In this document: positions 25,528 through 34,040 of the stretch, in pieces
Layout: each line of letters starts with the position of its first letter
Position numbering within the stretch: position 1 is the first letter of the stretch
NCBI GenBank assembly: GCA_937906455.1
Contig: CALCYT010000021.1
Coordinates: forward strand, 1 to 52,683
From: an uncultured Bacteroidales bacterium
Lineage (GTDB): Bacteria; Bacteroidota; Bacteroidia; Bacteroidales; F082
DNA: 52,683 nt
Reading direction: 5' to 3'
Made by a program: the position numbers and the translations under genes
Notes under the pieces: model-generated
Told to the model about the DNA's origin: nothing
Seen by the model: only the letters and a program-made list of their open reading frames with translations
Databases searched by the model: none

Positions 25528-27296
25528 TGAAAGTGCTCAAACACTATCTGTGCTTTCGCCGGTCCTATTATATCGCTAAGCCTTTGTAAATCAGCTTCTT
25601 TGATATTTTTCACTGATTTCAGTTCAAGAAGCAGCTTCTCGGCTGTGGTTTTGCCTATTCCTTTGATTTCGTTAAGTTCAGAATGCACGAAGCCTTTTTG
25701 GAATTGCTTGCGGTGGAAGGTGATGGCGAAACGGTGCACCTCGTCTTGTATGTATGTCAGCAGCATGAAGACCTCGGAGTTTGGCTTGATTTGCACCGTC
25801 TTAGGTGGGAATCCGAACAGCAGCTCGTTGGTGCGATGCCTATCGTCTTTAGCGAGGCCAGCAATAGGGATGCTGAGATGCAGCTCGTCTTCGATGACTT
25901 GTCGCACCACCTCCATCTGACCTTTGCCGCCGTCGGTGATGATAAGGTCGGGAAGCTCTTTGCCTTCCTCCACGAGACGAGAATAACGGCGGCGCACCAC
26001 CTCGCGCATGGAGGCGTAGTCGTCGGGACCTTGCACCGTTTTGATGTTGAAATGACGATAGCCCGCCTTGTTAGGCTTGCCGTTGACAAACTGCACCATG
26101 CCAGCGACGGCGTAGTCGCCTTGGAAGTTAGAGTTGTCGAAACATTCAATGACTGCCGGCAGTTTGGGGAGATGAAGGTCTCTCTGAAGCTCGGTGAGGA
26201 TGCGTTTTGAATGCCGCTCATGGTCAACGAGGGAGCGTAGCTTCTCGGTCTCGGCTCGATATTGCTTGGCGTTGCGTGTGGATAACGCTAAAATCTCAAG
26301 TTTCTCGCCTTTTTTAGGCGTCACAAACCTCACGTTCTCAAGCTCCATGTCGAGTTTCAGAGGCACGATGATTTCCTTGACGTTGCTCTCAAAACGTTGT
26401 CGTAACTCGATGATAGCCAACGATAAAAGCTCTTCAGGCGTCTCTTCAAGCCTGCGTTTCATCTCGATGGAGAAAGATTGTATTATGGCCCCTTGGATGA
26501 TGCGCATGTAATTGACATAGAACGAGTTGTGGGCGTCGTCGAAAGAGAACACCTCCATGTCGTGGAGAGTGTTGCTGCTCACGATGGAGCGGCTGTGATA
26601 GTTCTCAAGCAGCTCGTATTTCTTTTTTATGATTTGTGCCTGCTCAAACTCAAGTCGCGAGGCGTGGTCCATCATCTGCGTTTTCAGATTCTTCAAAACG
26701 CCGGAGATATTGCCTTTTATGACTTCTTTCACATTGGAAATCATAGAGTTATAATCCTCTTCAGAGATGAGTCCGGCGCATGGTGCCTTGCAGTTGCCGA
26801 TATGATATTCGAGGCACGGACGGTTGGGAAAATGTTTGCAAGTCCTTAACGGATAAACTTGTTTCAAGATGTCGAGCAGTGTTCGGGCGGTCATCACCGA
26901 AGGGTAGGGGCCGTAGTAATGCGAGCCGTCGTTGACCTTTTTCCGGGTGAGGAAAACACGTGGGAAACGCTCGTTTTTAATGCATATCCAAGGATATGTC
27001 TTGTCATCCTTGAGCATGATGTTGTAGCGAGGCTTGTACTGTTTGATGAAGTTGTTCTCCAACAAAAAAGCCTCGGCTTCGCTGCCTACCACGGTAAATC
27101 TTATATCAGCTATTTTGCTTACAAGCAGGCGGGTCTTACCACTCTGTTCCTTGTTGAAATAGCTTGATACTCTGCGCTTTAGGTTCTTTGCCTTGCCGAC
27201 ATAGATAATCTCGCCGGTATTGTCCAAATACTGGTAAACACCCGGAGAAGTGGGAATCGTTTTTAGTATCGAGGTTATCTTGTCGTTCATTGTCAT
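25524..27296 (-). CDS. uvrC: Excinuclease ABC subunit C
   Basis: This 590-residue nuclease of nucleotide excision repair has an N-terminal GIY-YIG domain (GVYQYLD...IIYVGKAKNLKRRV, about 17-95), a UVR motif (about 205-240), a C-terminal RNase H-like endonuclease region with IECFDNSNFQGDYAVAGMV and a DGGKGQ motif, and terminal helix-hairpin-helix motifs (IKGIGKTTAEKLL). It makes both incisions around a lesion. An ATG at 27290 is an equally possible start. The palindromic element begins seven bases upstream of the first ATG, so the element must supply any leader. Confidence 0.95.
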   Translation of the reverse strand: MTMNDKITSILKTIPTSPGVYQYLDNTGEIIYVGKAKNLKRRVSSYFNKEQSGKTRLLVSKIADIRFTVVGSEAEAFLLENNFIKQYKPRYNIMLKDDKTYPWICIKNERFPRVFLTRKKVNDGSHYYGPYPSVMTARTLLDILKQVYPLRTCKHFPNRPCLEYHIGNCKAPCAGLISEEDYNSMISNVKEVIKGNISGVLKNLKTQMMDHASRLEFEQAQIIKKKYELLENYHSRSIVSSNTLHDMEVFSFDDAHNSFYVNYMRIIQGAIIQSFSIEMKRRLEETPEELLSLAIIELRQRFESNVKEIIVPLKLDMELENVRFVTPKKGEKLEILALSTRNAKQYRAETEKLRSLVDHERHSKRILTELQRDLHLPKLPAVIECFDNSNFQGDYAVAGMVQFVNGKPNKAGYRHFNIKTVQGPDDYASMREVVRRRYSRLVEEGKELPDLIITDGGKGQMEVVRQVIEDELHLSIPIAGLAKDDRHRTNELLFGFPPKTVQIKPNSEVFMLLTYIQDEVHRFAITFHRKQFQKGFVHSELNEIKGIGKTTAEKLLLELKSVKNIKEADLQRLSDIIGPAKAQIVFEHFH

Positions 27297-27302
27297 TCTG
27301 TC

Positions 27303-27441
27303 GTCATTTCGAGTGAAGCGAAGCGGAATCGAGAAATCTCCTCTAATTTTGTAATTACTATGTTTGCAGGAGATTTATTCACCAGGGGTGAATGCTTTCG
27401 CAAAGCTCAGGTCTCCGCTCCCTTCGGTCGGTCGAAATGAC
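27303..27441. mobile_element. GTCATTTCGA MITE-like element, full copy (139 bp)
   Basis: The left end is GTCATTTCGAGTGAAGCG...GAGAAATCTCC. The right end is the inverse, ...CGGTCGGTCGAAATGAC. The centre is AT-rich and unlike the other copies. It occupies nearly the entire uvrC-thiL gap. There is no coding capacity, so if mobile it is non-autonomous. Confidence 0.75.
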
Positions 27442-27449
27442 GGTGTATT

Positions 27450-28484
27450 TTAAAAGTGTTTAAATCCCTGTGCTTCAATAGGAATCTGATGATTGTCAGG
27501 CGTTATTAGGTTGGCTTGTCCTTCATCGGCGGTGATATATCCTATGATGCGGATGTCGTCCATGTCCTTCACTTTCTCGTAGTCGTTTTGCGCGACGGTG
27601 AACAGCAGCTCGTAGTCTTCTCCGCCGTTGAGTGCTGCTATGCTCGGCACAATGTTGAAGTCCTTCGCCGTCTGTATCGTCTTCTGATTCATGGGGATGC
27701 GGTCTTCATAGACCACACATCCCACTTTCGATTCCTTGCAGATATGCAACACTTCGGAGGCGAGGCCGTCGGAGATGTCGATCATCGAGGTCGGCTTCAC
27801 CCCGAGTTCCTTGAGTTTCGCGATGATGTCGCGGCGTGCTTCCGGTTTTAATTGTCTTTCGAGGATATAGTCGTAGCCTGCGAACTCAGGTTGCATGTTA
27901 GGGTCGGCGAGGAAAGCCGCCTTCTCACGTTCAAGGATCAGGAGGCCTGTATAAGCGGCGCCAAGATTGCCGCTAACACACAGCAAGTCATTCGGTTTGG
28001 CGCCGCTCCGATAGACGATGTCTTCTTTCTTTGCCTTCCCTATGACCGTCACCGAGATGAAAAGCCCTGATTTTGAAGCTGTTGTGTCGCCACCCACAAG
28101 GTCCACATGATAGCGGTCGCAGGCGAGACGTATGCCACGGTAAATCTCCTCTATCGCCTCGACGGAATACTTCGAGCTGATGCCGAGACCCACCACTATC
28201 TGCGTGGGGGTGCCGTTCATGGCGTAGATGTCGGAGAAATTGACCACGGCGGCCTTGTATCCGAGATGTTTCAGCGGGCAATAAGTCATGTCGAAATGCA
28301 CGCCTTCGCAGAGAATGTCAACGCTTACAAGCGTTTGTTCGTCTTTATTGTCGATGACGGCGGCGTCGTCGCCGACGGCCTTCAGCGTGGATTCATTGTA
28401 TATCTTGACGTTCTGCACAAGTTTGTCGATGAGTGCGAACTCACCCAACTCGGAGAGATTGGTGATGTTTTCCTGTTCTGCCAT
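27450..28484 (-). CDS. thiL: Thiamine-monophosphate kinase
   Basis: This 344-residue PurM/ThiL-fold kinase has GDDAAVID near residue 38-45, VSVDILCEGVHFD, an aspartate-rich metal site in VNFSDIYAMNG, and VGGDTTASKSG. It phosphorylates thiamine monophosphate to the active diphosphate. No TPP riboswitch is visible in the short leader, and the other thiamine genes are not in this window. Confidence 0.93.
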   Translation of the reverse strand: MAEQENITNLSELGEFALIDKLVQNVKIYNESTLKAVGDDAAVIDNKDEQTLVSVDILCEGVHFDMTYCPLKHLGYKAAVVNFSDIYAMNGTPTQIVVGLGISSKYSVEAIEEIYRGIRLACDRYHVDLVGGDTTASKSGLFISVTVIGKAKKEDIVYRSGAKPNDLLCVSGNLGAAYTGLLILEREKAAFLADPNMQPEFAGYDYILERQLKPEARRDIIAKLKELGVKPTSMIDISDGLASEVLHICKESKVGCVVYEDRIPMNQKTIQTAKDFNIVPSIAALNGGEDYELLFTVAQNDYEKVKDMDDIRIIGYITADEGQANLITPDNHQIPIEAQGFKHF

Positions 28485-28504
28485 AACTTGACTTAAATTT
28501 TATG

Positions 28505-28512
28505 CAAAAATA
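28505..28512 (-). promoter_or_regulatory. -7 box for thiL
   Basis: TATTTTTG on the minus strand, 20 bases before the ATG at 28484 and directly beyond the tRNA terminator. Confidence 0.55.
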
Positions 28513-28513
28513 A

Positions 28514-28552
28514 TAAAAAAACGCTCGTGAAACGATAATTTTCTACGAGCGT
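28514..28552 (-). terminator. Intrinsic terminator of the CAU tRNA gene
   Basis: Inverted repeat ACGCTCGT/ACGAGCGT (28521-28528 and 28545-28552), followed on the minus strand by seven T. It starts 12 bases beyond the tRNA 3' end and separates it from the thiL promoter. Confidence 0.8.
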
Positions 28553-28564
28553 GCTATTTTTAAG

Positions 28565-28638
28565 TGCTCCCACTAGGACTTGAACCTAGGACCAACTGAT
28601 TATGAGTCAGCTACTCTAACCGACTGAGCTATAGGAGC
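28565..28638 (-). tRNA. tRNA with CAU anticodon (elongator Met or Ile2)
   Basis: A 74-nt cloverleaf on the minus strand: acceptor GCTCCTA pairs with TGGGAGC, D arm GCTC/GAGC, anticodon loop CTCATAA (CAU), T arm with GGTTCAAGTCC, discriminator A, CCA not encoded. A CAU tRNA can be elongator Met or, after lysidine modification of C34, Ile2. The TTGGTC variable/T-arm sequence resembles Ile2, but this cannot be decided here. Confidence 0.9.
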
Positions 28639-28655
28639 TGGAAAATTTCCGGCTG

Positions 28656-28663
28656 CAAAATTA
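28656..28663 (-). promoter_or_regulatory. -7 box of the CAU tRNA
   Basis: TAATTTTG on the minus strand, 18 bases before the mature tRNA. The same box and neighbouring GCAAAATTACAAAAT sequence precede tRNA-Ala at 36367. Confidence 0.6.
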
Positions 28664-28710
28664 CAAAATATTTTGATTGCTACAACAAAAAGTTTAAAAA
28701 GTTTTAAATG

Positions 28711-28834
28711 GTCATTTCGGGCGTAACAGAGTGGAGCCGAAAAATCATTTTTTTATCCAAAACAATTGTATGATTACGTTAATAAAGGATTTTTCCATTC
28801 CGCTTCACTTCGTTACGATGTAGTCGAAATGACA
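28711..28834. mobile_element. GTCATTTCGA MITE-like element, full but diverged copy (124 bp)
   Basis: The left end is GTCATTTCGGGCGTAACAG...; the right end is the inverse, ending ...GTAGTCGAAATGAC. The AT-rich centre contains ATGATTACGTTAATAAAGG, similar in composition to the centre of the copy at 38247. It lies directly behind the dusB stop and may act as its transcription end. Confidence 0.7.
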
Positions 28835-28837
28835 TCG

Positions 28838-29812
28838 TTATTTGTAATAATTCTCTATTTTGTCGAGAATATCTGTCACCTCTGCAACCGTCATCACCTC
28901 CATGAGCTTCATCTTAAACTGCTTGAAATTGGGGAACCCTTTGAAATACAAACCCCAATGTTGTCGCATCGCGATGAGCGCGTAGTGCTCGTCCTTATAA
29001 TTCAGGGAGTCGCTGAGATGTGTTTTCGCCACTCTCACTCGTTCTTCGACGGAAGGCTTCTCGTCCTCGGCCCCTTTTTCAAGATAATCGTGTATCTCCT
29101 TGAAAATCCATGGGTTGCCGTAAGTGGCGCGACCAATCATGAGTCCATCGACACCGAAAGTGTCCTTGAAATATTTCGCCGACTTGCCATCGACCACGTC
29201 GCCGTTGCCTATGATGGGAATCGTCATGCGGGGGTTGTTTTTCACCGCTCCGATGAGCGTCCAGTCGGCAGGCTCGCCCCATTTGGTGGTACGCAGTCGT
29301 CCGTGGATGGTAAGTGCCTGTATTCCAACGTCTTGCAGTCGCTCTGCAATCTCAACGATATCTTTATGCTCGCTGTCGTAACCCAATCGTGTCTTCACCG
29401 TGACGGGCGTATGCACGGCTTTTACAACGGCTTCGGTGATGGCTACCATCTTGGGGATGTCGTTCATGATGCCTGAGCCGGCACCTCTCGACGCCACTTT
29501 TTTCGCCGGGCACCCGAAGTTGATGTCGATGATGTCGGGATGATAACGCTCGGCATATTGCGCCGCCTCGACCATAGGATCAATGGCATTGCCGAAAATC
29601 TGCACCCCGAAGGGCTGTTCTGCCTCAGTATATCGTAACTTGTTGATACTCTTAACTGAATCGCGGATGAGACCGTCTGACGCGATGAACTCGGAATAGA
29701 CCACATCGGCACCGTACATCTTGCATACGTGCCGAAACGGCGGGTCGGTGACGCCCTCCATAGGAGCTAAAAGCAACGGATAACGCTCGAAGTTGAGATT
29801 CGCGATTTTCAT
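28838..29812 (-). CDS. dusB: tRNA-dihydrouridine synthase
   Basis: This 324-residue FMN-dependent TIM-barrel enzyme has LLLAPMEGVTDPPFR (13-27), NFGCPAKKV with catalytic C101, GIMNDIP, KTRLGYD, and IPIIGNGDVVDG for flavin phosphate binding, then a C-terminal helical tRNA-binding domain. It reduces uridine to dihydrouridine in tRNA D-loops. It is probably of the DusB/Dus family found alone in Bacteroidota. The -7 box ends four bases before the ATG, so the mRNA is likely leaderless. Confidence 0.92.
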   Translation of the reverse strand: MKIANLNFERYPLLLAPMEGVTDPPFRHVCKMYGADVVYSEFIASDGLIRDSVKSINKLRYTEAEQPFGVQIFGNAIDPMVEAAQYAERYHPDIIDINFGCPAKKVASRGAGSGIMNDIPKMVAITEAVVKAVHTPVTVKTRLGYDSEHKDIVEIAERLQDVGIQALTIHGRLRTTKWGEPADWTLIGAVKNNPRMTIPIIGNGDVVDGKSAKYFKDTFGVDGLMIGRATYGNPWIFKEIHDYLEKGAEDEKPSVEERVRVAKTHLSDSLNYKDEHYALIAMRQHWGLYFKGFPNFKQFKMKLMEVMTVAEVTDILDKIENYYK

Positions 29813-29816
29813 GCGG

Positions 29817-29824
29817 CAAAGATA
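29817..29824 (-). promoter_or_regulatory. -7 box touching the dusB start
   Basis: TATCTTTG on the minus strand, followed by CCGC and then ATG. A transcript would start at or next to the start codon. Confidence 0.6.
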
Positions 29825-29872
29825 ATGATTTTTCCGAAATGATTATCTTGTAAATCTTGTCTGAATAATTCG

Positions 29873-29880
29873 TATCTTTG
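29873..29880 (+). promoter_or_regulatory. -7 box touching the mfd start
   Basis: TATCTTTG followed by CACCC and then GTG at 29886. A transcript would start at or next to the start codon. Confidence 0.6.
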
Positions 29881-29885
29881 CACCC

Positions 29886-32800
29886 GTGAAAGAAAATCCG
29901 ATATCATATTATAAAAACGATGATCGTGTAACGCAAGTTATTGATTGTCTTAATGATAAGAAAAACGTCTTCTGCAAGGGCATAGTGGGCTCGGCGAAAG
30001 CTTTCGTGGTGGCGGCGGCATTCGAGAAACTCGGCGGACAGCATTTCGTGGTGTGTCCCGACAAGGAAAACGCGGCGTATTTCTACAACGACCTCGAGAA
30101 TATCTTCGGCGAACGCGAAAAGGATTACGCCAAGAAGATGATTCTGTTCTACCCGACATCGTACAAACGCCCGTACGAGCCGGAAAAACCCGACAACACC
30201 TATATATTGTCACGCACCGAGGTCCTGCAACGTGTCTCGACATCGGAACGTAAAACGATAATCGTGTCTTATCCAGAGGCTCTCAGTGAGAAAATCGTCA
30301 CTCGTAAGATATTGAGCAAGAACACTTTAAAACTTGCGGTAGGCGAGAAGGTCGATATGGATTTCGTCACCGACACTCTTCTTGAATACAACTTCGAACA
30401 TGTCGATTTCGTCGTCGAGCCGGGACAGTTCGCCATCCGCGGCGGCATCGTCGATGTGTTTTCATTCGCCAACGACTATCCTTACCGTATCGTCTTCGAC
30501 TTCGACGAGGTGGAGTCTATCCGCTCGTTCAATCCCGTGGACCAACTCTCGATGGAGAAGCTTCAGCGTATCGTCCTGTTGCCGAATCTGCAAGACCACA
30601 ACCTCTCGGAAGAACGTGAGACGATTTTTCAATATCTTCAGAATCAGACGGTTATGTGGCTTGAAGAGACCGATTTCCTGAAAGATAGAATAGATTCTGA
30701 ATATAAAAAAGCTGTCGTGGCGTTCAACTCTTACGAGGAAAACAAGGGATTGAAGTCACCAGAGACCATATTTGCGCAAAGCGATGAACTGTTGAAACAA
30801 CTTGATGATTTTAAATCAGTTACGTTTGAGACATACTCCGATTCGCATGGGAAAGTGACAGTTGATTTTGACATCACCAGCCAACCTGTCTTTAACAAGA
30901 ACTTCGAGATGTTGCTGAACAGCCTTAACTCGTTGAAAGACAGAGACTATCAGATAATGTTCTTCTCCGAAAGCAAACGTCAGCTTGAGCGAATCCAGAG
31001 CATCTTGAACGATTTGCAGCAGAAAGAGGAGTCGAACCGCGACTTCACGCCGGTCTTGTTCTCGATGCAGGCTGGTTTTGTCGATAACGACCTGAAAATC
31101 TGCTGTTTCACCGACCATCAGATCTTTGAGCGTTACCACCGTTTCCATCTCCGTGAAGGCTTTACAAGCAGTCAAGCGTTGACAATCAAAGAGTTATATG
31201 ATTTGAAACCAGGCGATTACGTCACGCATATCGACCACGGCATCGGGCGTTTCGACGGCATGGAAATCATCGACCACAACGGGAAACAACAAGAGGCGCT
31301 TCGTCTCATCTATCAGAACGGCGACCTGCTGTACGTGAGCATACACTCGCTGCACCGCATCTCGAAATATTCCGGCAAGGACGGCATGGAGCCGACACTG
31401 AGCAAACTCGGCTCTAACGCGTGGAACAAGCTGAAAGCCAAGACGAAGAGTAAGGTCAAGGACATAGCGCGCGAGCTGATAAAACTTTATGCCGAGCGCA
31501 AGAACTCGCAAGGTTTTCAGTTTATGCCCGACACTTATTTGCAGACGGAGCTCGAGGCTTCGTTCATGTACGAAGACACCCCTGACCAGCTCAAAGCCAT
31601 CATCGATGTGAAACGCGACATGGAGAAAGAAAGTCCGATGGATCGTCTCATCTGCGGTGACGTGGGCTTCGGCAAGACCGAAGTTGCCATTCGCGCGGCT
31701 TTCAAGGCGGTGAGCGACTCAAAACAAGTGGCGGTACTCGTGCCTACTACGGTGCTTGCACTCCAGCATTTTCACACATTTTCAAGTCGCTTGAGGGGAT
31801 TCCCTGTGACCATCGATTACATGAACCGCTTCAAAACCGTCAAACAACAGAAAAAGACTCTCGAAGATGTGAAAAACGGTCGAATAGATATATTAATAGG
31901 TACACATCGAATCATCAGTAAAGACGTGGAATTTAAGGATTTAGGTCTTTTGATTATCGATGAGGAACAGAAATTCGGCGTTTCTGCAAAGGAAAAACTG
32001 AAACAGATGAAAACCAACGTCGATACGCTCACTTTGACGGCGACGCCTATTCCGCGTACATTGCAGTTCTCGATGATGGGAGCGCGCGACATGAGCATCA
32101 TCACCACACCACCGCCAAACCGCTATCCTGTTGAGACAGAGCTGCGTACATTCTTACCAGAGGTCATCAGAGACGCTATTCAATACGAGCTGGCACGCGA
32201 CGGACAGGTGTTTTTCGTGCATAACCGAATCCAAAATATCATGGAGGTTTATAACATGATTGTCAGCTGCGTGCCGGGCGCAAAGGTGGCAGTGGGTCAC
32301 GGACAGATGGAAGGCGACAGGCTCGAGGAAATCATGCTCGACTTCATCGACGGCAAATACGACGTGCTGCTGTGTACCACTATTATCGAGGCCGGATTGG
32401 ATATTCCGAATGCTAACACCATCATTATCAACGACGCGCATCGATATGGATTGAGCGACTTGCATCAGTTGCGCGGCAGAGTGGGACGTTCCAACAAGAA
32501 GGCGTTCTGCTATCTGCTGACGCCGCCTGTGGCGATGCTCAGCGACGAGGCGCAAAAACGTCTGCGCGCCATCGAGGAGTTCTCCGACCTCGGCAGCGGA
32601 TTCAACATCGCCATGCGCGACCTCGACATACGTGGAGCCGGCAACCTGCTCGGAGCGGAACAAAGCGGATTCATCAACGACATCGGGTTCGAGACGTATC
32701 ATAAAATCCTCGACGAAGCCATCATGGAACTCAAGGAAAACGAGTTCAAAGACCTTTTCGAGAAACCCGAAGAAGAGAAAAAATATGTGCGCGAATGCGC

Positions 32801-33245
32801 CATCGAGTCGGATCTGGAGATACTCCTGCCTAACGAATATGTCGATTCGTCGGCTGAACGTATCAGCCTCTACAACGAGCTCGACCATATCGAAAATGAA
32901 GAGGGTCTGATGCGTTTCACCGATAACCTCATCGACCGCTTCGGACCGGTGCCACCACAAGCTCAAGATTTACTTAACACTGTGAGACTCAGATGGTTAG
33001 CCCGCGACCTCGGTTTTGAGAAGATAGCTTTGAAAAAAGGCGACATGACTTGCTATTTCCTGCAAGACCAGGAGTCGGATTACTTCAAAACGGAAACGTT
33101 TAACAAGATTATAAAATATGCCTCGGAACACCTGAAACGCTGTCAGTTTAAGGAGCAAAACGGCAAAAACATATTGATTTTCAAGGTCATCGACAGGGTG
33201 AAAGACGCTCTCAACCTTTTACGGGAAATCCAATCTCATCAATAA
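29886..33245 (+). CDS. mfd: Transcription-repair coupling factor
   Basis: This 1119-residue translocase frees stalled RNA polymerase and recruits the excision repair proteins; UvrC is encoded 3 kb away. It has an N-terminal UvrB-like region (about 1-330), an RNA polymerase-interacting Tudor-like domain with the LKPGDYVTHIDHGIGRF motif (about 440-455), and the helicase core with Walker A GDVGFGKT (about 592-599), DEEQ (about 691-694), LTATPIPRTL, and GRVGRSNKKAF. The C-terminal TRCF domain contains DLDIRGAGNLLG. I accept the GTG start because no in-frame ATG lies nearby and the N-terminus then has the expected length. The mRNA is probably leaderless. Confidence 0.95.
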   Translation: MKENPISYYKNDDRVTQVIDCLNDKKNVFCKGIVGSAKAFVVAAAFEKLGGQHFVVCPDKENAAYFYNDLENIFGEREKDYAKKMILFYPTSYKRPYEPEKPDNTYILSRTEVLQRVSTSERKTIIVSYPEALSEKIVTRKILSKNTLKLAVGEKVDMDFVTDTLLEYNFEHVDFVVEPGQFAIRGGIVDVFSFANDYPYRIVFDFDEVESIRSFNPVDQLSMEKLQRIVLLPNLQDHNLSEERETIFQYLQNQTVMWLEETDFLKDRIDSEYKKAVVAFNSYEENKGLKSPETIFAQSDELLKQLDDFKSVTFETYSDSHGKVTVDFDITSQPVFNKNFEMLLNSLNSLKDRDYQIMFFSESKRQLERIQSILNDLQQKEESNRDFTPVLFSMQAGFVDNDLKICCFTDHQIFERYHRFHLREGFTSSQALTIKELYDLKPGDYVTHIDHGIGRFDGMEIIDHNGKQQEALRLIYQNGDLLYVSIHSLHRISKYSGKDGMEPTLSKLGSNAWNKLKAKTKSKVKDIARELIKLYAERKNSQGFQFMPDTYLQTELEASFMYEDTPDQLKAIIDVKRDMEKESPMDRLICGDVGFGKTEVAIRAAFKAVSDSKQVAVLVPTTVLALQHFHTFSSRLRGFPVTIDYMNRFKTVKQQKKTLEDVKNGRIDILIGTHRIISKDVEFKDLGLLIIDEEQKFGVSAKEKLKQMKTNVDTLTLTATPIPRTLQFSMMGARDMSIITTPPPNRYPVETELRTFLPEVIRDAIQYELARDGQVFFVHNRIQNIMEVYNMIVSCVPGAKVAVGHGQMEGDRLEEIMLDFIDGKYDVLLCTTIIEAGLDIPNANTIIINDAHRYGLSDLHQLRGRVGRSNKKAFCYLLTPPVAMLSDEAQKRLRAIEEFSDLGSGFNIAMRDLDIRGAGNLLGAEQSGFINDIGFETYHKILDEAIMELKENEFKDLFEKPEEEKKYVRECAIESDLEILLPNEYVDSSAERISLYNELDHIENEEGLMRFTDNLIDRFGPVPPQAQDLLNTVRLRWLARDLGFEKIALKKGDMTCYFLQDQESDYFKTETFNKIIKYASEHLKRCQFKEQNGKNILIFKVIDRVKDALNLLREIQSHQ

Positions 33246-33253
33246 CAACTAAT

Positions 33254-33526
33254 TTATCTGTCGGAATAGTGGTTTCGTAAAGATAGCACCAGTATCAAAA
33301 CTTTATCATCAAAAATCTGATAGATAATCCTGTCTTTTTTATTGATTCTTCTTGACCAAAGTCCTGAAAGATTGTGTGAAAGCGCTTCTGGTTTTCCGGT
33401 TCCTGTTTTTGGATGTTCTGATATTTCTTGAAGTAATCGTTTTATTTTATTCTTCGATGATTCATCCCCGTTCAGCTTCCACCATTTCAAATCTTTTTGA
33501 GCATCAGGAGAATAAGCTATTTCCAT
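33254..33526 (-). CDS. YoeB/Txe-family mRNA interferase toxin
   Basis: This 90-residue RelE-superfamily toxin cleaves mRNA on the ribosome. The YoeB signature GKPEALSHNLSGLWSRRINKKDR is clear. Residues matching the known catalytic set are E47, R66 and H86-Y87 near the C-terminus (compare E46, R65, H83 and Y84 of E. coli YoeB), so it should be active. Its start overlaps the end of the antitoxin gene by 10 bases. The gene is convergent with mfd, eight bases apart. Confidence 0.9.
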   Translation of the reverse strand: MEIAYSPDAQKDLKWWKLNGDESSKNKIKRLLQEISEHPKTGTGKPEALSHNLSGLWSRRINKKDRIIYQIFDDKVLILVLSLRNHYSDR

Positions 33527-33729
33527 AAATCTTCATTTTTGATTATTTTGTAATTACCATTTTTGTAATCTTCTTGACCTCTTTTTATTTTTTCTAAAAA
33601 TTCAGGGTCGTTCAAATCATCATCATTTTCAACATTTATAATGTTTCCACCAAGAGTAATGAAAAGCTGAAGCACTTGTTTGAGTGCGTCGTTTTTTGAG
33701 TCATACTCTAATGTTACAGTTGTATTCAT
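33517..33729 (-). CDS. Antitoxin of the YoeB-type pair
   Basis: This 70-residue protein starts at the ATG at 33729; a longer frame would begin with TTG inside the promoter box. Residues 1-30 (MNTTVTLEYDSKNDALKQVLQLFITLGG) could form a beta-strand plus helix dimerisation unit. The acidic C-terminus (DDDLNDPEFLEKIKRGQEDYKNGNYKIIKNEDLW) fits the toxin-neutralising tail of small Bacteroidota antitoxins. It is not a recognisable YefM/Phd protein, so its DNA-binding mode is unclear. It is first in a two-gene operon, as is usual for such pairs. Confidence 0.82.
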   Translation of the reverse strand: MNTTVTLEYDSKNDALKQVLQLFITLGGNIINVENDDDLNDPEFLEKIKRGQEDYKNGNYKIIKNEDLWK

Positions 33730-33753
33730 CTTATTTATTTTTGTTTTCAACTG

Positions 33754-33761
33754 CAAAAATA
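33754..33761 (-). promoter_or_regulatory. -7 box of the toxin-antitoxin operon
   Basis: TATTTTTG on the minus strand, 24 bases before the antitoxin ATG. Confidence 0.6.
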
Positions 33762-33804
33762 CAACATTTTTTTGGTTTTGTCAACCATAAATCCCGTTTT
33801 TTTG

Positions 33805-33812
33805 TATTTTTG
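33805..33812 (+). promoter_or_regulatory. -7 box of the tatA-tatC unit
   Basis: TATTTTTG, 24 bases before the tatA ATG at 33837. It is divergent from the toxin-antitoxin promoter, with about 43 bp between the boxes. Confidence 0.6.
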
Positions 33813-33836
33813 CATCTTAATAAAAACGACAAAGTT

Positions 33837-34040
33837 ATGACTACATTATTTTTAGGCGGATTGGGAACAGGCGAGATTCTTCTTATAGTGTTGGCGATAC
33901 TGCTGCTTTTCGGCGGCAAGAAACTTCCTGAGATGATGCGCGGAATGGGACGCGGCGTCAAGGAGTTTAAGGATGCCATGAATGAGCCGACGGGAGAAAA
34001 TAAAGAGGAAAATAAGAAGGATGCGAAAGAAGGCGAATGA
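33837..34040 (+). CDS. tatA: Sec-independent translocase subunit TatA
   Basis: This 67-residue protein starts at 33837, downstream of the promoter; a longer in-frame extension upstream is not real. One membrane helix (GTGEILLIVLAILLLFGG, about 10-27) is followed by the family hinge FGGKKLPEMM, an amphipathic helix (RGMGRGVKEFKDAM) and a charged tail. TatA forms the pore for folded, twin-arginine-signal proteins. Its 3' end overlaps tatC. Confidence 0.92.
   Translation: MTTLFLGGLGTGEILLIVLAILLLFGGKKLPEMMRGMGRGVKEFKDAMNEPTGENKEENKKDAKEGE

Noticed and set aside
28521..28552. Hairpin considered as a thiL regulatory element (TPP riboswitch)
   Set aside because: It lies upstream of the thiL -7 box and ends in a T-run on the tRNA transcript; no TPP riboswitch core is present.
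32154..32966. A 270-codon open frame on the minus strand
   Set aside because: Antisense to the helicase core of mfd, with no recognisable protein features.
33684..33836. N-terminal extension of tatA
   Set aside because: It runs antisense through the antitoxin start and across the tatA promoter; TatA begins with a short segment before its membrane helix.
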